The position numbers and the translations under genes are program-made. A stretch of 21,983 nucleotides of DNA from an uncultured Oscillospiraceae bacterium (lineage in GTDB: Bacteria > Bacillota > Clostridia > Oscillospirales > Oscillospiraceae): contig CAKUCT010000005.1 of NCBI GenBank assembly GCA_934643765.1, positions 1 to 21,983 on the forward strand, in the 5' to 3' direction. Positions 13,909 to 21,535 of this stretch are shown one piece after another. The notes under the pieces were generated by a model. It was not told the DNA's origin, searched no databases, and was given only the letters and a program-made list of their open reading frames with translations. How positions within the stretch are numbered: position 1 is the stretch's first letter; each line of letters begins with the position of its first letter.

Positions 13909-14829
13909 TCAGTGCGCAAAGCGCTGCATTTCCTGCAGCGTCGCCGCAAGAGACGGGTTTGCCGTGCGGCCGCCGATTTCCGTACAAGTCAGCGACGCGT
14001 AAGCCGAGGCAAACTTCAGCGCCTTCTCCAGATCAAATCCGGCATACTGCGCGTAGAGGAACGCGCCGTGGAAATTGTCGCCCGCGCCCGTTGTATCCAC
14101 AACCGGAACCTCCAGCGACGGCAGGCGGACTGACGCCCCTTCCGCGCTGCGGGCAGCAAGTCCGTTTTCCCCGCAGGTCACGCAGGCAATGCTGACGCCG
14201 AGCGAAAGGAAATGCGCGCAAGCCTCCTCCGGCGACATGCCGTAGGCTTTTTCCACCGTCTTGTGATCCGGGATAAAAATATCCGTCATTGGCAGCATCG
14301 CGTCCATCGACGCTTTGTCGAGGTTCCCGCCGTCCACCGAGATCTTCGCCTTTGTGTTCTCGCGGCAGAACCGGACAAACTCCAGCGTCTGCGGCCCGGT
14401 CATACCGGCCAGGTGGATGATCTGTGCCTGCTGCAGCGTCTGCAGGTCGAGCATCTGCGGCGTGTAATACGCCATACAGCCGCCGTAGTGTGTGATACAG
14501 CGCTTCCCGTCCTTCTCCACCTGAATGAAACTGAAGCCGGACGGCGCCTGCGCAATCGGCGTCAGCTCAATCTTCGCGATGCCGGCTTTCTGCATATCTT
14601 TGCGGATAAATTCCGCCGTCTCGTCCATTCCGACCGGGGCCATCAGCGCCGCCGGGCCGCCGCCAAGCTGGGTATAAGCCGCGGCCGCCGTGGAGGCCGG
14701 GCCGCCGGAGGCGGTTACAACCTTACTCGCCGCGATACGCCGGTCGCTGACGGGCGGCTGCTCTACCAGCATGAGCGTGTCCTGCGTAACGGTGCCGATA
14801 AAGACGCAGCTGATCTTCGCTTCTGCCAT
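13909..14829 (-). CDS. PfkB/ribokinase-family carbohydrate kinase
   Basis: This 306-residue kinase has the N-terminal glycine motif TASGGPASTAAAAYTQLGG (about 39-57) and the C-terminal anion-hole/catalytic motif DTTGAGDNFHGA (245-256), with Asp251 as the base. The middle DGGNLDK and IPDHKTVEKAYG follow the family fold. The start at 14829 (MAEAKIS) is preferred because GAGGA lies six bases upstream; an in-frame ATG at 14925 would add 32 residues of arginine-rich non-family sequence. It is first in the operon with the aldolase and dehydrogenase, so it probably phosphorylates the ketose later cleaved by the aldolase, for example at C1 of a free ketose or C1 of a ketose-6-phosphate. No subfamily assignment is safe. 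Confidence 0.9.
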   Translation of the reverse strand: MAEAKISCVFIGTVTQDTLMLVEQPPVSDRRIAASKVVTASGGPASTAAAAYTQLGGGPAALMAPVGMDETAEFIRKDMQKAGIAKIELTPIAQAPSGFSFIQVEKDGKRCITHYGGCMAYYTPQMLDLQTLQQAQIIHLAGMTGPQTLEFVRFCRENTKAKISVDGGNLDKASMDAMLPMTDIFIPDHKTVEKAYGMSPEEACAHFLSLGVSIACVTCGENGLAARSAEGASVRLPSLEVPVVDTTGAGDNFHGAFLYAQYAGFDLEKALKFASAYASLTCTEIGGRTANPSLAATLQEMQRFAH

Positions 14830-14906
14830 AAACATTCCTCTCTTTCCGCCGCCCGGACGCCGGAGTGCAAACTCCCGCTCCGCGCGGCGCACAATCATCT
14901 GTTCAA

Positions 14907-14935
14907 AGCATACCACGATACGCACAAATAGTCAA
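14907..14935 (-). promoter_or_regulatory. Promoter of the kinase-aldolase-dehydrogenase operon
   Basis: On the minus strand TTGACT (14935-14930), 17 bases and TATGCT (14912-14907) precede the PfkB gene. The start is expected near 14900, 70 bases before the ATG. Confidence 0.6.
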
Positions 14936-14945
14936 CACAAACAGT
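14924..14945. promoter_or_regulatory. Direct repeats over the -35 box, candidate regulator site
   Basis: ACAAATAGT (14924-14932) and ACAAACAGT (14937-14945) are near-identical direct repeats 13 bases apart. The first covers the minus-strand -35 box. Direct repeats at a divergent promoter fit a DeoR-type repressor, and the DeoR gene is transcribed from the other side of this 294-base region. The rest of the region shows no gene. Confidence 0.4.
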
Positions 14946-15065
14946 ACAAAGATTTTACCATTCTCTTTCCGTGATTCCCCACCGAATCCCACCGAAATAT
15001 GCCCATCATTTTGACGCCCGGTGCACAGATTTCTGGTTCCGCCGGTATTTTTTCAAAAAATATGA

Positions 15066-15094
15066 TTGATATCTGCCCAGTTTCACGGTATACT
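15066..15094 (+). promoter_or_regulatory. Promoter of the DeoR regulator gene
   Basis: TTGATA (15066-15071), 17 bases and TATACT (15089-15094) give a near-consensus sigma-A promoter. The start is expected near 15101 and the gene begins at 15124 with GGAGAGGA upstream. Confidence 0.7.
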
Positions 15095-15123
15095 ATGGAT
15101 AAGAACTGGAGAGGAAAATAACT

Positions 15124-15876
15124 ATGCGAATCGATCGACTCAATGAGCTGGAGCAGTACATCATCACAAACGGCACCGTATCCATGGATGAGCTGGTACA
15201 GCATTTCAATGTTTCAATCAATACCATCCGCCGCGACATCGCCGAGCTCCTCAAGCGCGATCATATCAAAAAGGTCTATGGCGGCGTCGCCATGAACGCA
15301 GTGCCGCTTGTCCCTTATTCCGCGCGCGAGCAGTCCAACAACAGTGCCAAGGAGACCATCGGCCGTCTGGCGGCCACGCTGGTGCATGACGGAGATGTCA
15401 TTTTTCTGGACGCCGGCTCTACTACGCCGTATATTCTGCCGTATCTGAGCGAGCACAAGAGCGTCACCATTATCACGCACAGTCTGATTGCGATGATGAA
15501 GGCTTCAAAATACACGAACCTGAATCTGATCGCGCTCGGCGGCGTGTACAATCCGCACACGTCCTCGTTCGCGGGCATTGCTACGGTGGATGATGTCTCC
15601 AAATTCCACATCAATACCACCTTCCTCGCCGCCACCTGCGTTTCGCTCAATGGTCTGACGAACAGTACATACCTTGACGCGGAGATCAAGTGCCGGATTG
15701 CAAAGCAGGCAGAGCACGTGGCGCTGATGGCGGATCTTTCGAAATTCGGCCAGAACGCCGCCATTTCGTTCTACAATTTCTCGGACCTGAGCGCCGTGAT
15801 TACAGAAAGCTGCCCGCCCGCAGCCTATGTCCAGAAGGCGAAGGAAAACAACATCACCCTTCTGTACGAAAAGTAA
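15124..15876 (+). CDS. DeoR-family transcriptional regulator (first)
   Basis: This 250-residue protein has an N-terminal winged helix-turn-helix (about 20-55, with ELVQHFNVSINTIRRDIAEL and KVYGGV). The C-terminal DeoR sensor domain has FLDAGSTTPYI (95-105), which in this family binds a sugar phosphate. GGAGAGGA precedes the ATG. It is transcribed divergently from the PfkB-aldolase-dehydrogenase operon, so it is the most likely repressor of that operon, with a phosphorylated pathway intermediate as inducer. An IclR gene follows after about 135 bases, so both may be co-transcribed. Confidence 0.92.
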   Translation: MRIDRLNELEQYIITNGTVSMDELVQHFNVSINTIRRDIAELLKRDHIKKVYGGVAMNAVPLVPYSAREQSNNSAKETIGRLAATLVHDGDVIFLDAGSTTPYILPYLSEHKSVTIITHSLIAMMKASKYTNLNLIALGGVYNPHTSSFAGIATVDDVSKFHINTTFLAATCVSLNGLTNSTYLDAEIKCRIAKQAEHVALMADLSKFGQNAAISFYNFSDLSAVITESCPPAAYVQKAKENNITLLYEK

Positions 15877-16011
15877 GGCAATCTGCTTCTTCCCGCTTCT
15901 CGCTTCAGAAGCGGCGCGCCTGCCGCAGCCATGCGGCCAGGCTTCTATCACGATGCCATGTGCATGCGATGAGCGCGGCATATGTGCAGACGGACACAGA
16001 GGTACGCATCT

Positions 16012-16797
16012 ATGAACAACAAAAAAGATTCCGGGAACCTGTCTTCGGACAAGCTGCTCCGGATCATCGAGGGGCTTGCGGCCTGCCGCCAGCCCAGCCG
16101 GCTGACAGATCTTTCTGAAAAGCTCGGCATTCCGCAGCCGACTGCGCTGCGCTATCTCAAGACGCTGTGCAGCCAGGGCTACGCCTATCAGGACGACAAC
16201 ACCGGCTGCTACGCGCTGACCTGGAAAATCTGTTTGCTGGGCGACGCGGTCAAGACCAACCTGACCCTGCGCAGCATCGCCTCTCCCATCCTGCGCGACG
16301 CCGCGAACGAAATCGGCGCCGGAACGCTGCTGGCCGTGGAAAGCAACGGCCGGATTTTGTATCTGGATTACATTGACAACCCGCGCTGGACCTCCAAGAC
16401 CTTTTTGCGCATCGGCCGCGACGCACCCATTTACGCTTCGGCCTCGGGCAAAATTCTGCTCAGTTCCTTCTCACGGCACAAGGTAGAAAGCATTATGGAA
16501 AACGCCGGTCTGGAGCATCTGACGCCCAAGACCATCACCAATCCCGACACACTCTTCACCGAGCTTGCGCAAATCCAGCGCCAGCATTACTCCATTGACG
16601 ACGAGGAATGCGAGCTCGGCTACCGCTGCGTCTCGGTTCCGGTGTATGATTACACCGGTCTGATCGTTGCCGCCATCAGCGCATTTGACAGCATCGAACG
16701 CCTCTCGATGAGCCGGATTGAAGACGAGGTCGTGCCGCAGCTCAAAAAATACGCCGGCATTATCTCCGGCCGGCTCGGCTATTTTGAGTCCATTTGA
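16012..16797 (+). CDS. IclR-family transcriptional regulator
   Basis: This 261-residue regulator has the IclR winged helix at 14-65 (LTDLSEKLGIPQPTALRYLK) and the C-terminal effector domain (about 85-255). That domain includes APIYASASGKILLSS, DDEECELGYRCVSVPVYD and a final ISGRLGYFES. ATG 16012 is chosen over the in-frame ATG at 15982 because AGAGG at 15998-16002 is well spaced and the extra ten residues do not look like family sequence. IclR proteins often sense small acids or sugar-acid intermediates. It lies in the same direction as the first DeoR gene, so two regulators may control the neighbouring kinase-aldolase operon. A terminator follows at once. Confidence 0.92.
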   Translation: MNNKKDSGNLSSDKLLRIIEGLAACRQPSRLTDLSEKLGIPQPTALRYLKTLCSQGYAYQDDNTGCYALTWKICLLGDAVKTNLTLRSIASPILRDAANEIGAGTLLAVESNGRILYLDYIDNPRWTSKTFLRIGRDAPIYASASGKILLSSFSRHKVESIMENAGLEHLTPKTITNPDTLFTELAQIQRQHYSIDDEECELGYRCVSVPVYDYTGLIVAAISAFDSIERLSMSRIEDEVVPQLKKYAGIISGRLGYFESI

Positions 16798-16810
16798 ATC
16801 CGAGAAACAA

Positions 16811-16841
16811 AAATATCTTGCCGGATGGCAAGGTATTTTTT
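16811..16841 (+). terminator. Terminator after the IclR gene
   Basis: AAATATCTTGCC (16811-16822) pairs with GGCAAGGTATTT (16827-16838, one G-U pair) around the loop GGAT. The T-run 16836-16841 follows on the plus strand. The A-run on the other side may let it work in both directions. Confidence 0.8.
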
Positions 16842-16882
16842 CGTTCTGCAACACGGCGTGACCGCGTTTGTTTATGGATGCA

Positions 16883-16936
16883 GCGCAAATTTGCGCAGGG
16901 CCCGGACAGGAAACCTGTCCGGGCCTTGCTTTATTT
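16883..16936. terminator. Palindrome and second hairpin between convergent IclR and GATase-like genes
   Basis: A perfect 14-base palindrome GCGCAAATTTGCGC lies at 16883-16896. Next, GGCCCGGACAGG (16899-16910) pairs with CCTGTCCGGGCC (16914-16925) around the loop AAA, followed by TTGCTTTATTT. The hairpin probably ends transcription from both sides; the minus-strand U-run is poor. The palindrome may extend the structure or be a protein site. Confidence 0.6.
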
Positions 16937-17683
16937 GCCCTGAACTGCCCAATCCAAAATTCTCTTCCAGAGAATTTTATTATACTCCCAGCTGCAGAAC
17001 TCCGCCGGCAGCCAGTGCGGTGCACAATCACTTGCCCACGCCACCGTGCTTCCTTTGCCAACCCTTCGTAAGGAAAGAATCGGATCTTCATTATAGCTCA
17101 CAACCACTTCCGCATCTGGTTTTGCAATAAGTTTGTTATAGCCGAGCATCGGCGGCCAGTCCTGCGGGAAGTCTGCTACCATCGGGTGCGGCTGCTCCGG
17201 CAAATGAATCACGGCTCCTTCTGGGTGTTCTTCTCGGTCATCATACGGCAAAAGCGTTACCGGAAGAATATCTTCAATGAGTGTACCGTGATACTTGCCC
17301 TTTCCCTCAATTCCCTGAAATGTCATATATCCGCCCATCATAATAAATGTCCCGCCTTCACGCACATACTGCGCAATAGCCGAAAACCGATTCGGCGTCT
17401 GCTTGCTGCGGAAAAATGTATCCGGATGCAAAAGGAAGGTGTTTGCGCCGACATCACTGACGATCACTGCGTCATACTTCTGAAGCTCCTCTGCCATAGA
17501 TGGAAAATGTTCCAATACAAGGTGCGCTGGAAGATGCTCCAGTTCCGCGTACTCCGACATTACGCTGCGGACCCGCTCAATCTCCGTTTCGTAGCCGCCG
17601 ATCGTAAACTGGTCATAACCTTTGGTTTCTGTTGTCGTAAAGAACCACGACTCACCAACGAAGAGTATTTTGTATTTTTGCAT
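16931..17683 (-). CDS. GATase1-like (ThuA/DUF1355-type) protein, cytosolic
   Basis: This 250-residue protein begins KYKILFVGESWFFTTTETKG and has a class I glutamine-amidotransferase-like fold: YDAVIVSDVGANTFLL (70-85), VREGGTFIMMGGYMTFQGIEGKGKYHGT (about 107-134), LPVTLLPYDD and VAWASDCAPHW near the end. The position where true amidotransferases have the nucleophilic cysteine reads GGYMTF, with no cysteine, so amidotransferase activity is unlikely. No signal peptide is seen. AAAGGAGA precedes the ATG. It is the last gene of the LacI-M28 operon, 14 bases after the peptidase. Related ThuA-like proteins occur in sugar-utilisation clusters, but the biochemical role is not known to me. Confidence 0.8.
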   Translation of the reverse strand: MQKYKILFVGESWFFTTTETKGYDQFTIGGYETEIERVRSVMSEYAELEHLPAHLVLEHFPSMAEELQKYDAVIVSDVGANTFLLHPDTFFRSKQTPNRFSAIAQYVREGGTFIMMGGYMTFQGIEGKGKYHGTLIEDILPVTLLPYDDREEHPEGAVIHLPEQPHPMVADFPQDWPPMLGYNKLIAKPDAEVVVSYNEDPILSLRRVGKGSTVAWASDCAPHWLPAEFCSWEYNKILWKRILDWAVQGK

Positions 17684-17697
17684 TCTTTTTATCTCCT

Positions 17698-18792
17698 TTA
17701 TTCAAGAATCCCGAGTTTCTCCAATAGATGCAGCACGATACGGACCATAACCGCCATATTATCCAGCTTATCGTCATCATAAAGATCTTCCGGCGAATGG
17801 AGCGTCCCCTGATCGTTGAAGGTCAGTGTACAAGCCGGGATGCCAAGCGCGTAATAAGGCGCTTGATCACTTCCGGGGGGCGGCGGGCAAGTATACAGCA
17901 CATCCCGGATTTCTGGATTCTGTGCAAAGCAATGACGCAGCTGTCTCTCCAATGTCTCCGGTCCGGACCAGACCTCAAGCAGCGGTTCCCTGCCGACGCC
18001 ATCTACATTGATAACCAACTGCACACCCGCATGCTCCGTTCTCGCCAGATGGGTAGACCCTAATAACCGGAACTCTTCACCATCCATCAGCGCAATTTCC
18101 AGCCCCGTTTTTAAACTGCGTCCACGGAGCCGCCGCGCGACCTCCAGCAAAACCGCAGGACCGGAGGAGTTATCATAAGCACCCGGCGTATTGTAAACGG
18201 TATCATAATGCGCACAGAGCAATACACGTTTTTCTCCGGGGGCCACCGTCGCAATCAGATCTCGTCCAACCGCGTTCGCAAGCACATGTGTGGACGCCGC
18301 GCCGGTGATTGTCGCTTCTTTGTCTGCCGCTTTTGCCATGCGCGCTGCCTCTTCCGCGCCTACAATAAAGTGTGGCAGTTCACTGTTTCCCTCAGCAAGC
18401 GTCTGTGGAATTGCTTTTCCGTTGCCCCGTACCGTGATATACGCGCAAACGTTATCAAATGCGTCAACAACCATATATCGGTCCCATGTATACATGTCCC
18501 ATACGCGGTTTTTCCCAGCATAGCGCAGTCTGCCCCGAAATCCAGCAGAACTTCCGCTTCCCAAAAACAGCCAGCTTGTTATCTCCGCGCCATCTATCTG
18601 CAGCGACCAGCTCTCCGCTTGAAAGCCATCTGCCGTAAAGGTTGAAGCTCTTGCGTTTCCGGCAGAATCTGATAGTGCCTGCAGCAAATACTCGCTGCAT
18701 TCTGACAGGGCCCGCGATCCAAACGGATGCGGTCCAAACGCGATGATTCGCTCCCAATTTTCCTTCATCTGTTGATAAGATCTGTCGTACAT
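17698..18792 (-). CDS. M28-family zinc metallopeptidase, cytosolic
   Basis: This 364-residue co-catalytic two-zinc hydrolase has all expected residues: His195 and Asp197 in CAHYDTV, the bridging Asp207 in GAYDNSSG, the catalytic Glu239 and ligand Glu240 in MDGEEFRLLGS, Asp264 in INVDGVG and His332 in GTLHSPEDLYD. The N-terminal part (1-185) holds a less conserved insertion like the domain seen in other M28 enzymes. No signal peptide or membrane segment is present, so it acts on imported or internal substrates. The family contains aminopeptidases, carboxypeptidase-like enzymes and glutaminyl cyclases. AAGGAGG precedes the ATG, overlapping the LacI stop region. Placement under a LacI-type repressor in a sugar-rich region suggests a substrate such as a glycated or amide-linked amino compound; this is speculation. 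Confidence 0.88.
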   Translation of the reverse strand: MYDRSYQQMKENWERIIAFGPHPFGSRALSECSEYLLQALSDSAGNARASTFTADGFQAESWSLQIDGAEITSWLFLGSGSSAGFRGRLRYAGKNRVWDMYTWDRYMVVDAFDNVCAYITVRGNGKAIPQTLAEGNSELPHFIVGAEEAARMAKAADKEATITGAASTHVLANAVGRDLIATVAPGEKRVLLCAHYDTVYNTPGAYDNSSGPAVLLEVARRLRGRSLKTGLEIALMDGEEFRLLGSTHLARTEHAGVQLVINVDGVGREPLLEVWSGPETLERQLRHCFAQNPEIRDVLYTCPPPPGSDQAPYYALGIPACTLTFNDQGTLHSPEDLYDDDKLDNMAVMVRIVLHLLEKLGILE

Positions 18793-18806
18793 TTGTTGCC
18801 TCCTTA

Positions 18807-19805
18807 TTATGCAGAATCTCGAACAATAAGCTGTGGCTTCAACAGAATTGATTTTGCCGGTTGCTCTTCCGGATACCCTATTTGCATCCGCTGCATCAGA
18901 ATTTGTGCTGCCATTCTGGCTAACTGCAGAACTGGCTGCTGAACAGTCGTCAGTGCAGGCGTGATCAAAGGCGCCATTTCAATATCATCATAACCAACAA
19001 CTGCAACCTGCTCTGGCACCCGAATGCCATGCTCCGCAGCATATCGAAGCGCGCCGAAGGCCATCACATCGTTTGAGCAGAAAACCGCATCTGGCGGATC
19101 CGGCTGCGAGAAAAACGCATCCATCGCCATATATCCGCTTTCCAAATGGTATGTACCCTGAAATACCAACGCTTCACACACAGCTCTTCCATGCTCCTGC
19201 AAGACTTCGCAATACGCATCATATCGTTCCTTTGCCGGCGCCGCATTTTCAGGTCCCCGCACATGCGCGATTCTCTGGTATCCCCGTGCAATCAGATATT
19301 CAACTGCCTCACGCGCCCCCTGCCTGTTATCGATCTGCAGAGAATCATAATCTCCGCTCAGCGCATTCTGCTCAAGAAGCACGATCGGAGCCCGCGAGTC
19401 CATTTTGAGCTGCGGCATAATTCTTTGGTTCAGTCCCATCAGCAAGATACCATCCACCTGCCGCTGATTGAGCATCTGTATGCAGCGCAGCTCACGCTCC
19501 GGATCCATATGCGAACTGCACAGCAGCAGCTGTATCCCCGCACGGTCAAGCTCTTCTTCCATACCGCGCACCATTTTCTGAAAAAAAGGGTTTGTCATAT
19601 CGTGTGCAACAACGCCCACCATATTGGTTGTCTTATTGCGAAGACTTTGGGCCAATGTACTTGGGCAATAGCCCAGACGTTCAATCGCCTCTCGGATACG
19701 CTCAGCCGTCTGTGCTGTCATATGGCCGCTCCGATGGTTCAAATAGCGCGATACCGTTGCGGGGGAAACTCCGGCCATCTTTGCAACATCTGCAATACTC
19801 GGCAT
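18807..19805 (-). CDS. LacI-family transcriptional regulator
   Basis: This 332-residue repressor has the LacI helix-turn-helix and hinge at 2-60 (SIADVAKMAGVSPATVSRYL, then RSLRNKTTNMVGVV), followed by a periplasmic-binding-like sensor domain with MTNPFFQKMVRGMEEEL, GILLMGLNQ, SNDVMAFGALRYA and YDDIEMAPLITPALTTVQQP. The ATG at 19805 follows GAGAGGA. It is the first gene of a tight operon with the M28 peptidase and the GATase-like gene (14-base gaps). A LacI-type operator lies in its own leader, so it should repress itself and the two genes behind it. Confidence 0.93.
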   Translation of the reverse strand: MPSIADVAKMAGVSPATVSRYLNHRSGHMTAQTAERIREAIERLGYCPSTLAQSLRNKTTNMVGVVAHDMTNPFFQKMVRGMEEELDRAGIQLLLCSSHMDPERELRCIQMLNQRQVDGILLMGLNQRIMPQLKMDSRAPIVLLEQNALSGDYDSLQIDNRQGAREAVEYLIARGYQRIAHVRGPENAAPAKERYDAYCEVLQEHGRAVCEALVFQGTYHLESGYMAMDAFFSQPDPPDAVFCSNDVMAFGALRYAAEHGIRVPEQVAVVGYDDIEMAPLITPALTTVQQPVLQLARMAAQILMQRMQIGYPEEQPAKSILLKPQLIVRDSA

Positions 19806-19849
19806 GCTTGTCCCGTCCTCTCCAAGATCAATCGTTGTGTTTCTTGTAT

Positions 19850-19865
19850 AGGAAATCGTTTTCCT
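19850..19865. promoter_or_regulatory. LacI-type operator in the LacI operon leader
   Basis: AGGAAATCGTTTTCCT is a palindrome (AGGAAA/TTTCCT arms) with the central CG typical of LacI-family sites. It covers the expected transcription start of the minus-strand promoter, so binding should block initiation. No second copy was found in the window by eye. Confidence 0.7.
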
Positions 19866-19871
19866 GTTTGG

Positions 19872-19901
19872 AATTTAGCACAACAGGATTGCTTTTGTCA
19901 A
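19872..19901 (-). promoter_or_regulatory. Promoter of the LacI-M28-GATase-like operon
   Basis: On the minus strand TTGACA (19901-19896), an 18-base spacer and TAAATT (19877-19872) precede the LacI gene. The start is expected near 19865, inside the operator. Confidence 0.6.
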
Positions 19902-19920
19902 GTTCAAATTCTCTCAAAAC

Positions 19921-19963
19921 AAAAGTGCCGCGCTCAAACATGAAGTTTGAGCGCGGCACTTTT
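19921..19963 (-). terminator. Terminator of the second DeoR gene
   Basis: AAAAGTGCCGCGCTCAAAC (19921-19939) is perfectly complementary to GTTTGAGCGCGGCACTTTT (19945-19963), a 19-bp stem with a five-base loop. Read on the minus strand it begins eight bases after the DeoR stop and is followed by a T-rich run (TTTTGTTTT, overlapping the stem base). It may also work in the plus direction. Confidence 0.85.
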
Positions 19964-19970
19964 ATTCTGT

Positions 19971-20753
19971 TTATTCTGCGCTCTCGCAAGACGCAACGAT
20001 GACTTTTGTGCCCCGATCTCTGCAGAGTTTCATAAAGGACTCTGGCATTCCGGAATCTGTAATTAAAATATCTGCCTGTTCAATGTCTCCCAGCATAAAG
20101 AAGTCCGGGCGGCGAAGCTTACTGCTATCCGCCAAAATTACCAGCTGGTCCGACCGTGAAATGACCATTTTTTTGATTTCCAACTCTGTATCACTTGAAA
20201 CCGTCATAATGCCTTCCGGTGAAATACTGGGCAAGCCGATAAAAGCCGTATCAAAATACATACAGGACAGAACTTGCTCTGCAAACATACCAACACAGGA
20301 ACCTGTGCTTTTCTTGAGCTCTCCTCCTAAACAAATGACCTGCACATGCTCCCGGTAATTCAATTCCATCGCTGTGGGCAAGGTATCTGTGACAACTGAA
20401 AAATGCTGGCTGCTCTCAATCATTTTAGCCAATGCGTAAACTGTTGTGCTGGAATCAAAGAAAACTCTGTTTCCATCCTGGATCAGCTTCAGCGCTTCCC
20501 GTGCAATCGCCTTTTTTTCTGGAATGCGCCGCGCAAGGCGTAGTTCATATGCCCGCTCACTGGCTCCGTTGTCAGGTGGCAAAATGGCGCCGCCATGTGA
20601 TCGAACGATCAAATTCTGTTCTTGTAATTCGTACAAATCACGGCGAATCGTAATTGCAGAAACCTGAAACATTCTGCATAAGCTCGCAACATCAAGTGTT
20701 CCATAGTTCTTCAATAGCTCTACAATTCGTTGCTGACGTTCATTTTTGCGCAA
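19971..20753 (-). CDS. DeoR-family transcriptional regulator (second), TTG start
   Basis: This 260-residue regulator has winged helix residues 7-57 (LCRMFQVSAITIRRDLYELQ, then IVRSHGGAI) and a DeoR sensor domain with FFDSSTTVYALAKMI for sugar-phosphate binding. The start is TTG at 20753: an in-frame TAA lies immediately upstream, and the nearby ATG is in another frame. The ribosome site is weak (GAGTGAG), so expression is probably low, as for many repressors. It has its own promoter facing away from the AllA-like and PfkB genes, and it probably controls that divergent operon. It is only distantly similar to the first DeoR protein. Confidence 0.91.
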   Translation of the reverse strand: MRKNERQQRIVELLKNYGTLDVASLCRMFQVSAITIRRDLYELQEQNLIVRSHGGAILPPDNGASERAYELRLARRIPEKKAIAREALKLIQDGNRVFFDSSTTVYALAKMIESSQHFSVVTDTLPTAMELNYREHVQVICLGGELKKSTGSCVGMFAEQVLSCMYFDTAFIGLPSISPEGIMTVSSDTELEIKKMVISRSDQLVILADSSKLRRPDFFMLGDIEQADILITDSGMPESFMKLCRDRGTKVIVASCESAE

Positions 20754-20789
20754 TTATCTCACTCTTTCGTGCTGAAATCTAGTTTTAAT

Positions 20790-20818
20790 ATTATATCAAA
20801 TTGTCTTTTGCTTGTAAA
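20790..20818 (-). promoter_or_regulatory. Promoter of the second DeoR gene
   Basis: On the minus strand TTTACA (20818-20813), 17 bases and TATAAT (20795-20790) give a near-perfect sigma-A promoter. The start is expected near 20783, about 30 bases before the TTG codon. Confidence 0.75.
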
Positions 20819-20903
20819 GAATGGGATATCATAAATTGTGCAAACTGAACATGAATCTGTTGTTGATTATGGGTAGAGTTACAAAAAACACATTATTCTT
20901 CAA

Positions 20904-20939
20904 TTTTCGATTGACACTTTTCAGATTTCGATCTAATAT
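20904..20939 (+). promoter_or_regulatory. Promoter of the AllA-like/PfkB operon with direct repeats
   Basis: TTGACA (20911-20916), 17 bases and TAATAT (20934-20939) form the promoter. TTTCGAT occurs at 20905-20911 and again at 20926-20932, exactly 21 bases (two helical turns) apart, touching the -35 and -10 boxes. Repeats in this arrangement suit a DeoR-type repressor binding one face of the DNA. GATCATT recurs at 20951-20957 and 20983-20989 further down the leader. Confidence 0.6.
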
Positions 20940-21013
20940 TTCATTGTAACGATCATTATATCAATCATATTTTGAATATTAAGATCATTTTCATTAAAAG
21001 GAGGAGCCTTGAT

Positions 21014-21520
21014 ATGAAATTTCTGAAGCCGCAGCCTTTAACCGCCGAAGCCTTCCGTCCCTTCGGAAGAGTTATACAGCCGCATGAGCCGCTCCCTACA
21101 AAAACCGGAGAGAACTGGATCTGCTTTTCCGGCTGCGATAAGCTCTGGCCGGACGCATCGCTCGCGATTGGCATTGTTGATTGCGGACACTGCCCTGAAA
21201 TTTCCGCGCTTGAAGCGCACGTCAGCAGAGAAGAGTTGCTTTGGGCCGGTGTCGATGATCTTGTTATGGCCGTTGACCTTCCGACAGATCTCACAGATCC
21301 GGATCGCAAGCCCTCCATCGAAACCACCGTACTTTTCCACATTCCTGCCGGCGCCGCTGTCATCATCGCAAAAGGTACGTGGCATTCTCCGGCCTTTACG
21401 CTCAACGGAGCATCTCGCTATTATTTTTTAGTTGAGGATAAAAAAGATGCCATTGACCAGGATGACGCGCCTTGGATTGCGTTCCGGGAAGGCGGTTGTT
21501 TCACTGTATGTACCGAATAA
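21014..21520 (+). CDS. AllA-like (ureidoglycolate lyase family) cupin protein
   Basis: This 168-residue protein starts MKFLKPQPLTAEAFRPFGRVI, like the opening of ureidoglycolate lyase AllA (LSxEAFxxFGxVI). It later has IPAGAAVIIAKGTWHSPAF (110-128), matching the beta-barrel histidine motif of that family. The ATG at 21014 follows AAAGGAGGAG; an in-frame ATG at 20972 lies in the AT-rich leader without a ribosome site. AllA itself makes glyoxylate and urea from ureidoglycolate, but no allantoin genes are nearby and a PfkB sugar kinase follows after 15 bases. A role in sugar or sugar-acid metabolism is therefore as likely. Substrate unknown. Confidence 0.72.
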   Translation: MKFLKPQPLTAEAFRPFGRVIQPHEPLPTKTGENWICFSGCDKLWPDASLAIGIVDCGHCPEISALEAHVSREELLWAGVDDLVMAVDLPTDLTDPDRKPSIETTVLFHIPAGAAVIIAKGTWHSPAFTLNGASRYYFLVEDKKDAIDQDDAPWIAFREGGCFTVCTE

Positions 21521-21535
21521 AAGGAGTAACGTTTC

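Noticed and set aside
16931..17683. Active glutamine amidotransferase
   Set aside because: The nucleophile position reads GGYMTF with no cysteine, so only the fold is supported.
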